Part shown: positions 14,793-15,024 of the stretch, piece after piece
Layout of the letters: the number at the start of each line of letters is the position of its first letter
How positions within the stretch are numbered: position 1 is the first letter of the stretch
Assembly (NCBI GenBank): GCA_045598975.1
Contig: JAZRVE010000037.1
Span: 1-15,024, forward strand
From: UMGS882 sp045598975
GTDB taxonomy: Bacteria; Bacillota; Clostridia; Oscillospirales; CAG-382
Direction of reading: 5' to 3'
Length of the DNA: 15,024 bases
The notes under the pieces: model-generated
What the model was told of the DNA's origin: nothing
Database searches by the model: none
What the model saw: only the letters and a program-made list of their open reading frames with translations
Position numbers and translations under genes: made by a program

Positions 14793-14818
14793 AAAAAACC
14801 GAGCCTCGCGGCTCGGTT
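14793..14818 (-). terminator. Minus-strand terminator below the structured RNA candidate
   Basis: AACCGAGCC and GGCTCGGTT (14797-14805 with 14810-14818) form a 9-bp stem. Read on the minus strand the loop is GCGA, a GNRA type, and the T-run (14798-14793) follows at once. On the plus strand the T-run is displaced, so the minus direction is favoured. Confidence 0.82.
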
Positions 14819-14870
14819 ATGTTTTTATTGTGCTGACGGCGGCATACTTCCGGAAATTCTTGATTTGCGG

Positions 14871-15018
14871 AAAGGGATGGTGTAGCTTAAATACGTCCCT
14901 ATCCGGCTTCCTGCCTCTGACCAACGCGGGCGGGTTTGGCAAAAGTTTTCTGATACTCTGCTCGCGGGATAGAGGCACAAAGCCGGTTAGAACAACGTCT
15001 TGTATAGCCCGTCCCTTT
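14871..15018 (-). ncRNA. Candidate rod-like structured RNA (6S-like shape), reaching the window edge
   Basis: There is no convincing open frame here, but nested complementary blocks occur in the right order: 14871-14877 AAAGGGA with 15012-15018 TCCCTTT; 14903-14909 CCGGCTT with 14980-14986 AAGCCGG; 14912-14918 TGCCTCT with 14971-14977 AGAGGCA. They leave a large internal bubble (about 25 bases per side) between the closing stem and the upper stem. A long hairpin with a central bubble is the outline of 6S RNA, but I do not recognise conserved sequence, so the family is unproven. The minus strand is chosen because the terminator at 14793-14818 faces that way. The 5' end and promoter probably lie beyond the window. 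Confidence 0.45.
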
Positions 15019-15024
15019 GTGCAT

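Overview
The window looks like chromosomal DNA from a GC-moderate, gut- or rumen-type Clostridia member (Bacillota, perhaps Oscillospirales-like). The grounds are near-consensus TTGACA/TATAAT promoters with 17-bp spacers, AGGAGG-type ribosome sites, hairpin-plus-T terminators, an SLH-domain surface protein, and low-GC-Gram-positive style tRNAs with encoded CCA. The taxonomic call is an inference from sequence style.

Layout. (1) 150-4160 (+) encodes a very large secreted SLH protein. It carries a WbsX/GH99-like glycan-active domain, a copper-amine-oxidase-N-like domain and a C-terminal carbohydrate-binding-like domain; its first ~150 bases look disturbed. It converges, across a shared palindromic terminator, on an SGNH-hydrolase gene (4215-4901, -). 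(2) 5009-5419 holds a repeat-rich spacer and a tRNA-Met/tRNA-Glu operon (-), with a consensus promoter preceded by phased A-tracts and its own terminator. (3) 5502-7835 (-) encodes a sugar nucleotidyltransferase / left-handed beta-helix / degenerate phosphohexomutase fusion. (4) 8053-11482 (-) is a two-gene unit: an EamA-type transporter, then a gene for an acyl-adenylating domain, carrier protein and GNAT-like acyltransferase. The second gene is cut by an in-frame TAA exactly at the conserved glycine of the adenylate-former T-G-D-L motif. (5) 11539-12926 is a patch of remnants, more AT-rich in its middle: an ABC-ATPase C-terminal remnant, an intact 75-aa protein gene with its own promoter and terminator, a 5'-truncated acetyl-xylan-esterase-like gene, and the tail of a transposase abutting the truncation. 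(6) 13176-14537 (+) encodes a secreted protein with a cohesin-like domain, a repetitive E-Q-P linker, an Fn3-like domain and an InlB/Flg_new-like beta-grasp repeat. (7) 14538-15024 is non-coding: several hairpin repeats, then a rod-like structured RNA candidate whose terminator faces the minus strand and which lies at the window edge.

How the parts fit. The SLH protein, the secreted cohesin-like protein, the SGNH hydrolase and the nucleotidyltransferase fusion are all compatible with cell-surface polysaccharide building and turnover, but they are separate transcription units. The most unusual unit is the transporter plus adenylation-ACP-acyltransferase pair. It resembles a minimal route for activating an acyl group, passing it to an acceptor and exporting the product. 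The internal stop suggests it is decaying or recently broken in this strain, unless the stop is a sequence error.
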